The notes below the pieces were generated by a model. It saw nothing but the letters and a program-made list of their open reading frames with translations, did no database searches and was not told where the DNA came from. Shown piece after piece: positions 18,002 to 27,184 of a stretch of 64,000 bases of DNA (positions are counted from its first letter, which is position 1; the number at the start of each line of letters is the position of its first letter). Both the position numbers and the translations under genes were made by a program. Origin of the DNA: Gammaproteobacteria bacterium (GTDB lineage Bacteria; Pseudomonadota; Gammaproteobacteria; SZUA-229); the NCBI GenBank assembly GCA_029881795.1, contig JAOULX010000003.1, positions 1 through 64,000 of the forward strand, written 5' to 3'.

Positions 18002-19183
18002 ATGATCACAATTAGAAATTTTAATAAATACGCCCTGATTGGCCTGCTCATCTGCTTTTTTAGCGCCGATGCGCTAGCTAATGACAAAGACCGTTACCAG
18101 CAGAAACTCAACAGCATTCGGGACAACATTAATCAGGTTGAAAACACGCTTGATAATGACAAATCACAGCGTGGCCGGTTACGCCACGAACTCAAAGGCC
18201 TTGATAAAAAAATCAGTAACCTCAGCAAACAAATTGACTACACCAGTTTGCTTATTAACAAATACAAGAAAACCATAAAAAAACTCAAAATTGAGCTTAT
18301 ATCACTGGAAAAATCACTAAAGACTCAAAAAAATGCACTTAGTCGACAAATTAAAACCGCTTATATTATGGGTAAACATGACACCGCAAAACTGTTATTA
18401 AACCAACAAAATGCCATCGAAATGGGACATGCGGTAATCTATTATCAGTATCTGAACAAAACCAGAAGCCATCAAATACTCGAATACAATCTGATGGTTG
18501 ATGAAAAAACCAGACTCCGAGATCGTATCCTCTCTCAAAACGATGAACTCGATGAACTCAAAAAAAGCCAGTACAGACAAAAAAATCGTTTCAGCAAAAA
18601 CCGTCTACGCCGCAACAAACTTATCGCCCTACTAAATAACAAAATTATTAATAATGAAGAAACGCTGAGCGCTCTGCGCCATAACCGCCAGAAAATTGAA
18701 GATTTATTATTCTCGCTGGGCGAAGTGCTGGCCGATATTCCCGCCGAACCGAACAAGACAAAACCTTTTGCATCACTAAAAGGCCAGCTACCCTGGCCAG
18801 TTAGTGGCCGTATCAGCAATCAGTTCGGTTCAAAAAAAGCTAAAAGCGACCTGAAGTGGAACGGCGTCGTATTATCCTCTGGCTACGGCAAAAAAGTACA
18901 TGCGATCACCCGCGGCCGGGTTATTTTCTCTGACTGGCTTCAGGGCTATGGCTTTATCATTATTCTTGATCACGGCTCCAGTTATATGAGCTTGTATGGC
19001 TACAATCAGAATTTATTAAAAGAACCCGGTGACTGGGTAAACAAGGGTGATGTTATTGCCACTGTTGGTGATAGTGGAGGTCAGCTCAACAGCGGCCTCT
19101 ATTTTGAAATCCGCAAACAAGGCAAACCCGTCAACCCAAAAAAATGGTGCTCTAATAAATATACCAATTATGCATCGAGATAA
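18002..19183 (+). CDS. envC: Murein hydrolase activator EnvC
   Basis: 393 residues from the ATG at 18002, chosen because it starts directly on a signal peptide (cleavage near DALAND); a start 17 codons upstream only adds a hydrophobic stretch. A long Lys-rich coiled coil (about 30-250) is followed by a degenerate LytM domain (WPVSGRISNQFG...SLYGYNQ...GLYFEIRKQG). The zinc-ligand histidines are replaced, as expected of a non-enzymatic activator of AmiA/AmiB at the septum. It is followed by ctpA and yibQ, the usual order. Confidence 0.92.
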   Translation: MITIRNFNKYALIGLLICFFSADALANDKDRYQQKLNSIRDNINQVENTLDNDKSQRGRLRHELKGLDKKISNLSKQIDYTSLLINKYKKTIKKLKIELISLEKSLKTQKNALSRQIKTAYIMGKHDTAKLLLNQQNAIEMGHAVIYYQYLNKTRSHQILEYNLMVDEKTRLRDRILSQNDELDELKKSQYRQKNRFSKNRLRRNKLIALLNNKIINNEETLSALRHNRQKIEDLLFSLGEVLADIPAEPNKTKPFASLKGQLPWPVSGRISNQFGSKKAKSDLKWNGVVLSSGYGKKVHAITRGRVIFSDWLQGYGFIIILDHGSSYMSLYGYNQNLLKEPGDWVNKGDVIATVGDSGGQLNSGLYFEIRKQGKPVNPKKWCSNKYTNYASR

Positions 19184-19286
19184 GGCTATAATCAGATAAA
19201 CTGAACTCAACTAAGATTCTGATATCAAACCGGTTATTGTAAGCACACAACAACTTAAACAGTCTGCACTAAGCAGGAGCTACTTA

Positions 19287-20621
19287 ATGAACAGAGCGGT
19301 AAAAACAGGCATTATTCTTACTTTTGGATTCTTAACCGGTGTCACCCTTACTTTAACTCAGGGAGTTATGGCAGAAAAAACCGAATCCAAAACACACATC
19401 TCACTGCCTCTGGCGCAACTGCAAAATTTCACCAATATTTTTGCTAAAATAAAGGCTGACTATGTCGAAAAAGTAGATGACAAAACACTACTGACTCACG
19501 CTATTCGCGGCATGCTCAGTGGCCTTGATCCACATTCATCTTATCTCGATCCAGAGCAATATCAGGAACTGCGCATCGGCACCACCGGTCAGTTCGGTGG
19601 ACTGGGTATTCAGGTCGGCATGGAAGACGGCTTTGTTAAAGTTATCTCACCCATCGATGACACCCCTGCTTTCCGTGCCGGCATGCAATCCGGCGATCTG
19701 ATCATTCGGCTCGATGATAAACCGGTAAAAGGCATGACTCTGGATGAAGCGGTCAAACTGATGCGCGGCGAACCCGGTTCAGATATCAACCTGACCGTGG
19801 TACGTGCCGGTAAAGACAAGCCGTTTAATGTCACCATTACCCGCGCCATCATAAAAGTTAAAAGCGTTAAAAACCGTATGCTTGAACCAGACTTTGGTTA
19901 TGTTCGTATCAGCAGCTTCCAATCAAAAACCGGCTCACAATTACTCGATGCACTTAACAAACTTTCCAAGGAAAATAAAAAGCCTCTGAAAGGTCTGATC
20001 CTTGATTTACGGAACAACCCCGGCGGTGTACTGCATGCCGCAGCTGAAGTCAGCGATCTGTTCCTGCAAAAAGGAAAAATCGTCTATACCGAAGGCCGTA
20101 TTGATAACTCATATATGGAATTCAATGCCAAGCCAGGTGATTTCCTTAACGGTGCTCCACTAATTGTACTGATCAATGGCGGCTCAGCCTCTGCCTCTGA
20201 GATTGTTGCCGGCGCACTGCAGGATCATAAACGCGGTATAGTAGTCGGTACCAAATCATTTGGTAAAGGCTCGGTACAAACCATTCAGGAACTACCAAGC
20301 GGCGGTGCAGTTAAAATGACAACGGCACGTTACTTCACACCCAGCGGTCGCTCCATTCAGGCACAGGGTATAGAGCCAGATATAAAACTGGAAAGAGTTA
20401 AAATCACTCAGCTTGAAGACAATGCAATCGGTTCAATTAAAGAGGCTGATCTGTCCGGGCATCTTGCCAATCCTAAAGAGGATCAAGAAGCTGATGATAG
20501 AGATGATAACAACAGCAAATCATCCGACAAGGATGATAGCAAGCCTTTATCAAGTACTGATTATCAGCTTTATGAAGCTTTAAACTTACTCAAAGGTTTG
20601 TCCATCTTTAGTCAGAAATAA
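19287..20621 (+). CDS. ctpA: S41 carboxyl-terminal processing protease
   Basis: 444 residues: N-terminal signal/anchor, PDZ domain at about 100-185 (GGLGIQVGMEDGFVKVISP) and S41 protease core. The catalytic elements are intact: S302 in SASASE, K327 in FGKG and Q331, with the Ser-Lys spacing of 25 known from Prc. The C terminus carries an acidic linker (residues ~395-425) before the last helix. It acts in the periplasm on tail-specific substrates. AGGAGC precedes the ATG; the stop overlaps the yibQ start (TAATG). Confidence 0.95.
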   Translation: MNRAVKTGIILTFGFLTGVTLTLTQGVMAEKTESKTHISLPLAQLQNFTNIFAKIKADYVEKVDDKTLLTHAIRGMLSGLDPHSSYLDPEQYQELRIGTTGQFGGLGIQVGMEDGFVKVISPIDDTPAFRAGMQSGDLIIRLDDKPVKGMTLDEAVKLMRGEPGSDINLTVVRAGKDKPFNVTITRAIIKVKSVKNRMLEPDFGYVRISSFQSKTGSQLLDALNKLSKENKKPLKGLILDLRNNPGGVLHAAAEVSDLFLQKGKIVYTEGRIDNSYMEFNAKPGDFLNGAPLIVLINGGSASASEIVAGALQDHKRGIVVGTKSFGKGSVQTIQELPSGGAVKMTTARYFTPSGRSIQAQGIEPDIKLERVKITQLEDNAIGSIKEADLSGHLANPKEDQEADDRDDNNSKSSDKDDSKPLSSTDYQLYEALNLLKGLSIFSQK

Positions 20622-21466
20622 TGGCACAACATTTCCACAACAAAAAGGTCAGCACGTTTTTCATGCTGGCCTTTTTTTTCTGCCTGAATCCTGCAAAGGC
20701 CGACTCGTTGTTAACCATTGTTATTGATGATATCGGCCACAGTTATAAATATGGCAGCAAAGCATTGTCACTGCCCGGCAACCTAACCTATGCATTGCTG
20801 CCTTATTCGGCACACGCCCAAAAACTTTATCAGATTGGCCTGACCAGTAACAAGGAATTTATCCTGCATTCACCTATGCAATCGATAGACAACCGACTGA
20901 TTACAAAACACACTTTGCATATACACATGACTGAAAAGCAATTTGCATCGCAACTGCAAAACCAACTCGCTCAGTTTCCGTTTATTAAAGGCATCAATAA
21001 TCACATGGGCAGCCTGCTGACCCGACATGCAGGATATATGGATCTGCTGATGCGCGAATTAACTACTAAGCGCAATTTATACTTTCTTGACAGCCGCACA
21101 TCAGAGCAGTCCGTTGCCATTCAGCTGGCAACCGAACACTCCATCCCTCATTTATCCAGAGATGTGTTTCTTGATAATGAGCCGACTAGCGATGCGATAA
21201 ACCGGCAGTTTGATCAGGCTATAGAACTCTCTAAAGCTCAAGGTTATGCCGTGGTAATCGGTCATCCATACCCGGCTACTATTAAGGTTTTGAGCCAACG
21301 AATTCCTCAACTTAGTGAATCGGCTATAAAATTAGTCACGGCTTCTACTCTCATTTCCAGACTACAGGAACAAGCTAATGAAAAAAGTACTGATACCACT
21401 GGCACAGGGCTGCGAAGAACTGGAAGCAATCACGCTTATCGACTTGCTCAGAAGAGCCGGCACTGA
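20621..21466 (+). CDS. Divergent polysaccharide deacetylase family protein (YibQ)
   Basis: 281 residues with a signal peptide (CLNPAKA) and the family block LLTIVIDDIGHSYKYGSKAL, LPYSAHA, EFILHSPMQS, INNHMGS and a late VVIGHPYPATI. Metal ligands D and H of the NodB-like fold appear retained. This periplasmic family accompanies envC and ctp in many gammaproteobacteria; its substrate is unsettled. The last 30 codons run into the next gene in another frame and look non-conserved. Confidence 0.88.
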   Translation: MAQHFHNKKVSTFFMLAFFFCLNPAKADSLLTIVIDDIGHSYKYGSKALSLPGNLTYALLPYSAHAQKLYQIGLTSNKEFILHSPMQSIDNRLITKHTLHIHMTEKQFASQLQNQLAQFPFIKGINNHMGSLLTRHAGYMDLLMRELTTKRNLYFLDSRTSEQSVAIQLATEHSIPHLSRDVFLDNEPTSDAINRQFDQAIELSKAQGYAVVIGHPYPATIKVLSQRIPQLSESAIKLVTASTLISRLQEQANEKSTDTTGTGLRRTGSNHAYRLAQKSRH

Positions 21467-21929
21467 AGTTATTACTGCCGGACTCGACTGCGAACCCGTT
21501 ATCTGCTCCCGAAAAACCGTACTTGTTGCAGATACCACGCTGGACAAGGTGTTAAATCATCAGTTTGATCTTATTGCACTACCCGGCGGGCTGCCGGGAG
21601 CGGATCATCTGCGGGATGATCCGCGCATTATTGAACTGTTACAAAAACACTGGCAACAAAACAAATACATTGCCGCAATTTGTGCCGCTCCAAAAGCGCT
21701 GGCAAAAGCGGGACTGTTAGAGAATAAAAAAGCTACGGCTTTTCCCGGCGTACTCGAATCACTTAATCTGAAGACAACTGATATTTCCGATAGCGCGATC
21801 GAGCAGGACGGTAATCTCATCACCTCGCGTGGCCCGGGTACGGCAATGGATTTTGCACTGGCATTAATTAAATTACTGCTAGGATCAGAAGCGATGCAAA
21901 ACGTTGCAAAGCAAATGGTGCGCGAATAA
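21378..21929 (+). CDS. DJ-1/PfpI family protein (YajL-like)
   Basis: 183 residues with LIPLAQGCEELEAITLIDLLRRAG at the N terminus, catalytic-type cysteine C102 in the nucleophile elbow AAICAAP, and ITSRGPGTAMDFALALI near the end. This matches the YajL/ThiJ branch, implicated in oxidative stress protection and proposed deglycase or chaperone activity. AGGA lies 8 bases before the ATG, which sits 89 bases inside yibQ. It is convergent with the glycosyltransferase 22 bases downstream. Confidence 0.9.
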   Translation: MKKVLIPLAQGCEELEAITLIDLLRRAGTEVITAGLDCEPVICSRKTVLVADTTLDKVLNHQFDLIALPGGLPGADHLRDDPRIIELLQKHWQQNKYIAAICAAPKALAKAGLLENKKATAFPGVLESLNLKTTDISDSAIEQDGNLITSRGPGTAMDFALALIKLLLGSEAMQNVAKQMVRE

Positions 21930-21951
21930 ATACTGTAACAATTACCAGCAT

Positions 21952-23175
21952 TTATTTTTTGTTCTTTTCAGCGATCCACTGCGACATATATTTTGTACTC
22001 ATCATACTGTGATGTTTCAGCATTGCGCCGGTGAAATTATTAAGCCTGTGCTGCTGCAAGTTTTCTTCTGTAGATAAAATTTTATCTATTAACTTTCCTG
22101 CCAATTTTTCAGCATCATATTGCAGCGCCAGTAAAATTCCCGCATTTTCCTGCGCGCCGAGCCAGAGCTCCTGATTGCTATATAATTTTACCGCAGCCTG
22201 TGCAAACTCATCGATCTCATCTGTCACTATACCAGGCCAGGCCTCATCGTTATGCATACCTTCACTGCCAACTGTTGTCGTTACACTAGGCGTCTGCATT
22301 ATCATTGCTTCTAATAATTTTCCTTTAATGCCCGCACCAAACCTAATTGGTGCCAGACACACACGTGCTTTTTCTATTACCGCTAGCGCACTTTCAGCCC
22401 AGCCTTTTATCAAGAATCCTGTTTCCGCGTTATTTAATGCTGTTGCCTTAGGAGGTGGGTACGACCCATAGATGTGACATTCCGCCGCCGGCAGTTGTTG
22501 CTTTATTAGTGGCCATATTTTTTGCATGTGCAACACTGCATCCCAGTTAGGGGCGTGCCGAAAGTTTCCTATCATTAGAAAATGCTGCCTTTTCTCAAAG
22601 CTAAGTGTTGGTTTTTTAATCTTATCCAGCTCCACCATAAATGGCAGATGAAGCAGCAACTTAGGATCGAGCTTAAACGTATCTATTAATAATTCCATTT
22701 CGTAAGCAGAAATTATTAGAGAAATATCACAGCGCAAAATTGCAGCAATTTCTCGTTTCGCTAAATCGCTAAACAAATCTGACTGACTCATCTCACGGCT
22801 TGCTTTGAGCGCCTGATGGCGTGCATGCCGCAAACACTGGAGGTCTTCGGTATCGAGAATCTTCAGTGCGGACGGGCAATTTTTCTCCACCCGCCAGGCA
22901 AATTGTTCTTCCATCATAAAGCGATCAAACATCACAATATCAGGCTGCATTTCACTTATATATTGATCAAAACTGTCACAATTTAATACGATGCTCTTGC
23001 TACTGATGCCTTCTGCAGATAAATCCGTCATATGCTCTGTTGGCTGAGCGGGGCTTGCAAATTCAAGCTGCCAGCCCTGTTTTTTAAAAAGCCGCAAAAT
23101 CGACAGCATGTGCCTGCCCGCTGCTGATGAGTTCGGCTCCGGCCAAACATAACCAATCACTAACACTTTCTTCAT
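21952..23175 (-). CDS. Glycosyltransferase, GT-B fold
   Basis: 407 residues. The N terminus (VLVIGYVWPEPNSSAAGRHMLSILRLFKKQGW) and C-terminal half (MIGNFRHAPNWDAVLHMQKIWPLIK, HIYGSYPP, VCLAPIRFGAGIKGKLLEAMIMQTPSVTT, YSNQELW) are those of family-1/4-like transferases. The GAGIKGKLLEAM segment is the usual nucleotide-sugar contact. It stands alone, so the acceptor is unknown; lipopolysaccharide or exopolysaccharide are options. Confidence 0.88.
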   Translation of the reverse strand: MKKVLVIGYVWPEPNSSAAGRHMLSILRLFKKQGWQLEFASPAQPTEHMTDLSAEGISSKSIVLNCDSFDQYISEMQPDIVMFDRFMMEEQFAWRVEKNCPSALKILDTEDLQCLRHARHQALKASREMSQSDLFSDLAKREIAAILRCDISLIISAYEMELLIDTFKLDPKLLLHLPFMVELDKIKKPTLSFEKRQHFLMIGNFRHAPNWDAVLHMQKIWPLIKQQLPAAECHIYGSYPPPKATALNNAETGFLIKGWAESALAVIEKARVCLAPIRFGAGIKGKLLEAMIMQTPSVTTTVGSEGMHNDEAWPGIVTDEIDEFAQAAVKLYSNQELWLGAQENAGILLALQYDAEKLAGKLIDKILSTEENLQQHRLNNFTGAMLKHHSMMSTKYMSQWIAEKNKK

Positions 23176-23544
23176 TGTATACAGATTCCAACAGGTTTCT
23201 TTTTTATTATATTCGCTAATTTCATCACTATCGCTTATGTATTTTACTCACTGCATTTTTTCTCATTTCCACACACATTAATATCAAGCTGATTTTTATT
23301 CGGCTAGTCATTGCTACGTATTATTTTATGTGAAGATTCTCAGAAAATGAATATTCACTTAAAACGCAGCTAAAGACGCCTGCATCGCTGTATTCACGCT
23401 GATCACTTTAACGCATTAAACAGTCACAAAATTGAAACAAGCACAGCCTTCTAAAAAACTCCACTTAACTATACTTAGTTTCACTTAGTTTATCTTTACA
23501 ACAACAATGTCAGTCAATATTCCCTTCTGACATGAGGAAAGTGC
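23176..23544. other. Intergenic region before large lipoprotein gene
   Basis: 369 bases of AT-rich DNA between divergent genes. It contains a direct repeat of CTTAGTTT near 23475-23492 and ends in a good ribosome site (GAGGAAA, 4 bases before the ATG). No gene seen. Confidence 0.5.
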
Positions 23545-26034
23545 ATGAAAAATCTATTACTAATTCCATCAATAGCATTGGCCCTAGCAGCCTGCGGACC
23601 TTCTGGTGGCTCAGGCGGTTCCGGCGGTTCTGGCAGCACCATCAACTCACTCAAAATGCCCTCTAAAATGAGTGTGGTTTCTGCATCTGACGAACCAGAG
23701 CTGGGTTCACGAATTAACGCTTTAAAATTAAATTACCCGGCTCTGCGAGCGGCACTGACCGACCCTGATACTGACTACAGTACCGATACAACCAATACCT
23801 ATGTCTATGATCCATCAATGGAATCACTTGAAACCGTTAATATGATACTGTGCCTGCTCGAGCAAACCAGGGCTACCGACAAGGTTAATAGCGGGCCTTA
23901 TGTTGCACTGGTTAACGAAGACAAATGTGAACAGGGAAAAAACCAGAGCAATGCCGGCAATGCGCAAGGTGGAAGTGCACAGGCTACCGAATTCAATACT
24001 TGGACCATTGAGTCAACTCGCGCCAGTAACAGTTCACCTCAACTCGTACAAATCTGGGTTCCAGGAGAAGAGCTTCAGGCTGGTGCTGATCCTGGCCAGG
24101 CGATGGATGCTCAGACTATTCTGGTAGAAGTTAGCATTACTGAAGGTATCAGCGATAGCAATCCTTTTGGTAGCTTTGAAATGAACTTTAAAGGCGTGAT
24201 AGATGCCGGCCTTATAGGTGGAACAGCCGGCACTATCATCGAAACCATGAAAGGAAATTTACAAACTGTCGCCAATTCACTTAATAAACCGCAATTTAAA
24301 TTTGTTAACCTCGGCGGCGGCGCAGCAAATGCCTCGATTACTGATTTCTCCTTTACTGAAGCCAGTAATGTCATCTTAGATGATGCAACCGGCAGTTCAG
24401 GTTCTGCTCTCACACGTCGTTCTGAAAGCTATAATAATCAGGGTACAACTTATACCCAGTCAGCCGATTATGCTATCGCTTTTAACAACACTCATTTACT
24501 TCGTGGTAAAGATGAGAACGATGACAGCGTGATTGACTCACAGTCATGCCGTTCGCGTGACAATTTCGATACTCAGGTCTGGCAATATAATTTATACCAT
24601 GCCGTCGATGGCAGCTTTAACGGTAATACCATCACTGCTGGTCAGCGTGTTGAAATGAATTCAGGTTTTCCGATTCGCTTTGACTCCAATAACGACGGTA
24701 CAGATGACCGCTACGGATGGGTTGGTTATCATGGCGTATGGGCAGACGGACAAGACCTTGCAGACGGCACTCAAGTCACTCGCCATGATTACGCCAGCAA
24801 TAGCAGCGAATCAATGACGGTTAATGTTTCAAACGGTAAGCTGGTACGGCGTACTGCCAGCCAGACTCAACTCACCAACTTTCAGGGTGATGAGTTCTAT
24901 TACTGGGGACAACACCCTACCCTATCTGTCGAAGGTCAGTGGGTAGTCACTGTTGATACCAACAATAATTTTCAGATTACCTCTACCATCAGCTGGGGAG
25001 AAGGCAGCGGACCTGTGATCTCGAGCACGATTGATCATGATTCCAATCCGGCCACAGCAGAAGTCACCGTTGCGGCAAGCATCAGCCTGACAGATTATCA
25101 GTCCGTATGGTTATGGTCGGATGCTCTGGGTGGTAATGTGGTTTATACACACGACAGTGCAATCGCTGCAGTAAATCGTAATGTCACCTATTACGCTGAA
25201 GATTTCATCAGCCCGGATGATTCACTGATTGCCAGCAGCGGCCTGACATTGTATTGCTATGACCGCTGCCTGAAAGGCGGTCTGACCCAGGCCAATGTTG
25301 ATGCTGCAAGCAGCTCAAATGACCTGTATTACCAGTATAACTATGCCTCTCCGTCACCTTTTGTTTATACCTTAAGCTCAAATGGCAGCAAACTAATACT
25401 CACCGACAACGCCAATAGCAGCGAAGTCTCGGCTGTTGGTCTCGATATGAGTGCTTTAGGCCATCAGTGGGGAATCAATACAGGCGAAATGGTAACCACC
25501 CCAATCACTGCCGCAAACCCATGGGAAGTCTATAACTCTGCGGTTTCATTCCGCTGGGAATCGGGTGAAAACAACTGGAATCGACTGGTCACTGTATCAA
25601 ATAGTGCAGGTACTCTCGCCGTGTTTGATCGACCTTTACACCTCAGTTATGTTCACAGCACAGCAAACGATGCGAATGCCAACAGTCACCACGATGGTGA
25701 TACCTTCCTGCTGCAATATCAGGGTGCCGGTAATTTACATGGCTTCCCGTGGATTGAAAACATCGAAACAGGCCGCTGGTATTCTGCTGTAACCTTAATC
25801 GGTGGCACCCAGTTATCCGATGCAAATAACAGCTTTGTCGTTAAGCCTATTGAACAGGAACAAAGTATGCGGGAAGACAATGCAGGCTGTGGCACACTGG
25901 CAGTAGATACACTGTTTAATGACAGCAATCTCGCCCTACCCGTAGTCAGTGATATTGGTACAATCAGTTTTAACTTAACTGATAAGCCATTAGTAACAGA
26001 TGCACCTGCCGTTATTGAAGGTGTTCTTCAATAA
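23545..26034 (+). CDS. Large surface-type lipoprotein of unknown function
   Basis: 829 residues. Lipoprotein signal with lipobox LAAC (C17), immediately followed by a flexible Gly/Ser linker (residues 19-31). The body has a conserved-looking opening (YDPSMESLETVNMILCLLEQTRATDKVN, written here as one block) and a long beta-rich C-terminal part with many Asn/Ser/Asp, and cysteine pairs such as CYDRC. No enzyme motif was seen. It is monocistronic, with a strong terminator 16 bases after the stop. Probably exported to the outer membrane or surface. Confidence 0.8.
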   Translation: MKNLLLIPSIALALAACGPSGGSGGSGGSGSTINSLKMPSKMSVVSASDEPELGSRINALKLNYPALRAALTDPDTDYSTDTTNTYVYDPSMESLETVNMILCLLEQTRATDKVNSGPYVALVNEDKCEQGKNQSNAGNAQGGSAQATEFNTWTIESTRASNSSPQLVQIWVPGEELQAGADPGQAMDAQTILVEVSITEGISDSNPFGSFEMNFKGVIDAGLIGGTAGTIIETMKGNLQTVANSLNKPQFKFVNLGGGAANASITDFSFTEASNVILDDATGSSGSALTRRSESYNNQGTTYTQSADYAIAFNNTHLLRGKDENDDSVIDSQSCRSRDNFDTQVWQYNLYHAVDGSFNGNTITAGQRVEMNSGFPIRFDSNNDGTDDRYGWVGYHGVWADGQDLADGTQVTRHDYASNSSESMTVNVSNGKLVRRTASQTQLTNFQGDEFYYWGQHPTLSVEGQWVVTVDTNNNFQITSTISWGEGSGPVISSTIDHDSNPATAEVTVAASISLTDYQSVWLWSDALGGNVVYTHDSAIAAVNRNVTYYAEDFISPDDSLIASSGLTLYCYDRCLKGGLTQANVDAASSSNDLYYQYNYASPSPFVYTLSSNGSKLILTDNANSSEVSAVGLDMSALGHQWGINTGEMVTTPITAANPWEVYNSAVSFRWESGENNWNRLVTVSNSAGTLAVFDRPLHLSYVHSTANDANANSHHDGDTFLLQYQGAGNLHGFPWIENIETGRWYSAVTLIGGTQLSDANNSFVVKPIEQEQSMREDNAGCGTLAVDTLFNDSNLALPVVSDIGTISFNLTDKPLVTDAPAVIEGVLQ

Positions 26035-26050
26035 TATAACTCTGTTGTCA

Positions 26051-26080
26051 AAAAAAGCCCCGCAACTGCGGGGCTTTTTT
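26051..26080. terminator. Bidirectional intrinsic terminator
   Basis: Perfect hairpin: GCCCCGC, loop AACT, GCGGGGC, flanked by a run of A on the left and a run of T on the right. It ends the lipoprotein transcript and could also act on the minus strand. Confidence 0.95.
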
Positions 26081-26420
26081 ATACTAAAATAAATGTTTCG
26101 CAAGCTGCCGAAAGTATCAGTGCTTTTGCTGACGTGACACAACTAACTAAATTACTTAGCCTTTGACGGAAACACACGAAACTCACATAGCTATAGTGCC
26201 ACAAGTTATAAGTTGTCATCTTGTTTTAGAATATTTTATAAGAAAAGCATTACTTCACGGTCTTCACAACTTCCTTAAAAAATATAATGACAGGCACCTA
26301 ATATATTTAATCTTGGTCAATTCAGCTTCACTAAATTTTCACGTTATCTATAAACTGTTTACAATCATCAGTTTTTATCTACCTTGAAAGGAGAAGAATT
26401 TCGTTATTTTATATATGAAA
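26081..26420. other. Intergenic region without identified gene
   Basis: About 340 bases after the terminator. The only plus-strand open frame (26163-26387) has no recognisable features or good ribosome site. Nothing else seen. Confidence 0.4.
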
Positions 26421-26912
26421 TTAGCAAATCAACTCTAGTAAAAAAACTTTACTACTGGTTACAGATAACACCATCTCTTTGGCTTTATGACCGTTGCAGT
26501 TTGCTGTAAACAAAACTGTATTTTTCCACTGCCTGCGTAGCGCGCATATATAGGGCCAATATGCATTAAACAGCAATCTCGCATCATTTAAGAAAAAGCT
26601 TATAACTACATCGTGCTGACATAAATCTCTTTCTATGCAGACCGCTATCTCTTCAAAAAACGAGAAGGCAATCTCAAGATGTCTTTGTACTTCAGTGTTA
26701 TCAGTTAAGCTCAGTATATAGTCTGCATACCGTTTTTTAAGTACATCTGAGTTCTGCTCCCCAAGGAACTTTATCAGCTGATTCTGATTTTTCTGCAGCA
26801 ACAGATTGAGTGACAGTTTTGCATTCGCAATATCACCAGAGCGATAGTTTTTAACAGATTCAAGCGATCGCTGAACCCGCTCCGCTTGCTTATGCTCGGC
26901 ATACTCAACCAC
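26421..26912 (-). CDS. Probable 5'-truncated DUF4760-like membrane protein
   Basis: 163 residues from a GTG at 26912 with no ribosome site. The same frame is open upstream to 26951 and encodes a hydrophobic helix (LSVITVLCAAIYSVVEYAEH), but no ATG, GTG or TTG precedes that helix; the frame begins right after the TAA of the upstream small lipoprotein. The body (FFEEIAVCIERDLCQHDVV, FFLNDARLLFNAYWPYI) resembles DUF4760-type proteins, and the C terminus looks divergent. A damaged copy is more likely than an intact gene. Confidence 0.45.
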   Translation of the reverse strand: MVEYAEHKQAERVQRSLESVKNYRSGDIANAKLSLNLLLQKNQNQLIKFLGEQNSDVLKKRYADYILSLTDNTEVQRHLEIAFSFFEEIAVCIERDLCQHDVVISFFLNDARLLFNAYWPYICALRRQWKNTVLFTANCNGHKAKEMVLSVTSSKVFLLELIC

Positions 26913-26951
26913 AGAATAGATAGCCGCGCATAAAACTGTTATTACACTAAG

Positions 26952-27146
26952 TTATGACTTTATCGCATCGAGTAATTCTTTATGGTTTTTTATAAACATC
27001 ATTTTGACTGACACACTGACATTAAACAGACATGGATCAAAACCACGTTCACCGGGAAACACATTGCTACCACCAGATTTTTCAGCCGAGCGGGTAGCCG
27101 GCACTTTTTTCTGTTCGCTTGCACAAGCTGCAGCCAGCAACACCAT
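26952..27146 (-). CDS. Small putative lipoprotein downstream of hydrogenase
   Basis: The ATG at 27146 gives 64 residues but cuts into the signal peptide (MVLLAAACASEQKKVP). The frame is open upstream to the hydrogenase stop and would add VFKALLFRYISA, making a normal lipoprotein signal with AAAC lipobox. The only available starts there are non-standard (CTG at 27188 or ATT at 27185), with AAGG about 9 bases before the CTG. The small mature domain has no recognised family. Possibly translationally coupled to the hydrogenase gene. Confidence 0.45.
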   Translation of the reverse strand: MVLLAAACASEQKKVPATRSAEKSGGSNVFPGERGFDPCLFNVSVSVKMMFIKNHKELLDAIKS

Positions 27147-27184
27147 TGCCGAAATATATCTGAATAGTAGCGCTTTAAATACAA

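Noticed and set aside
23601-23640. Gly/Ser linker at the start of the large lipoprotein, resembling an engineered linker
   Set aside because: Flexible Gly/Ser tethers are common just after the lipid-modified cysteine; nothing else suggests an artificial origin.
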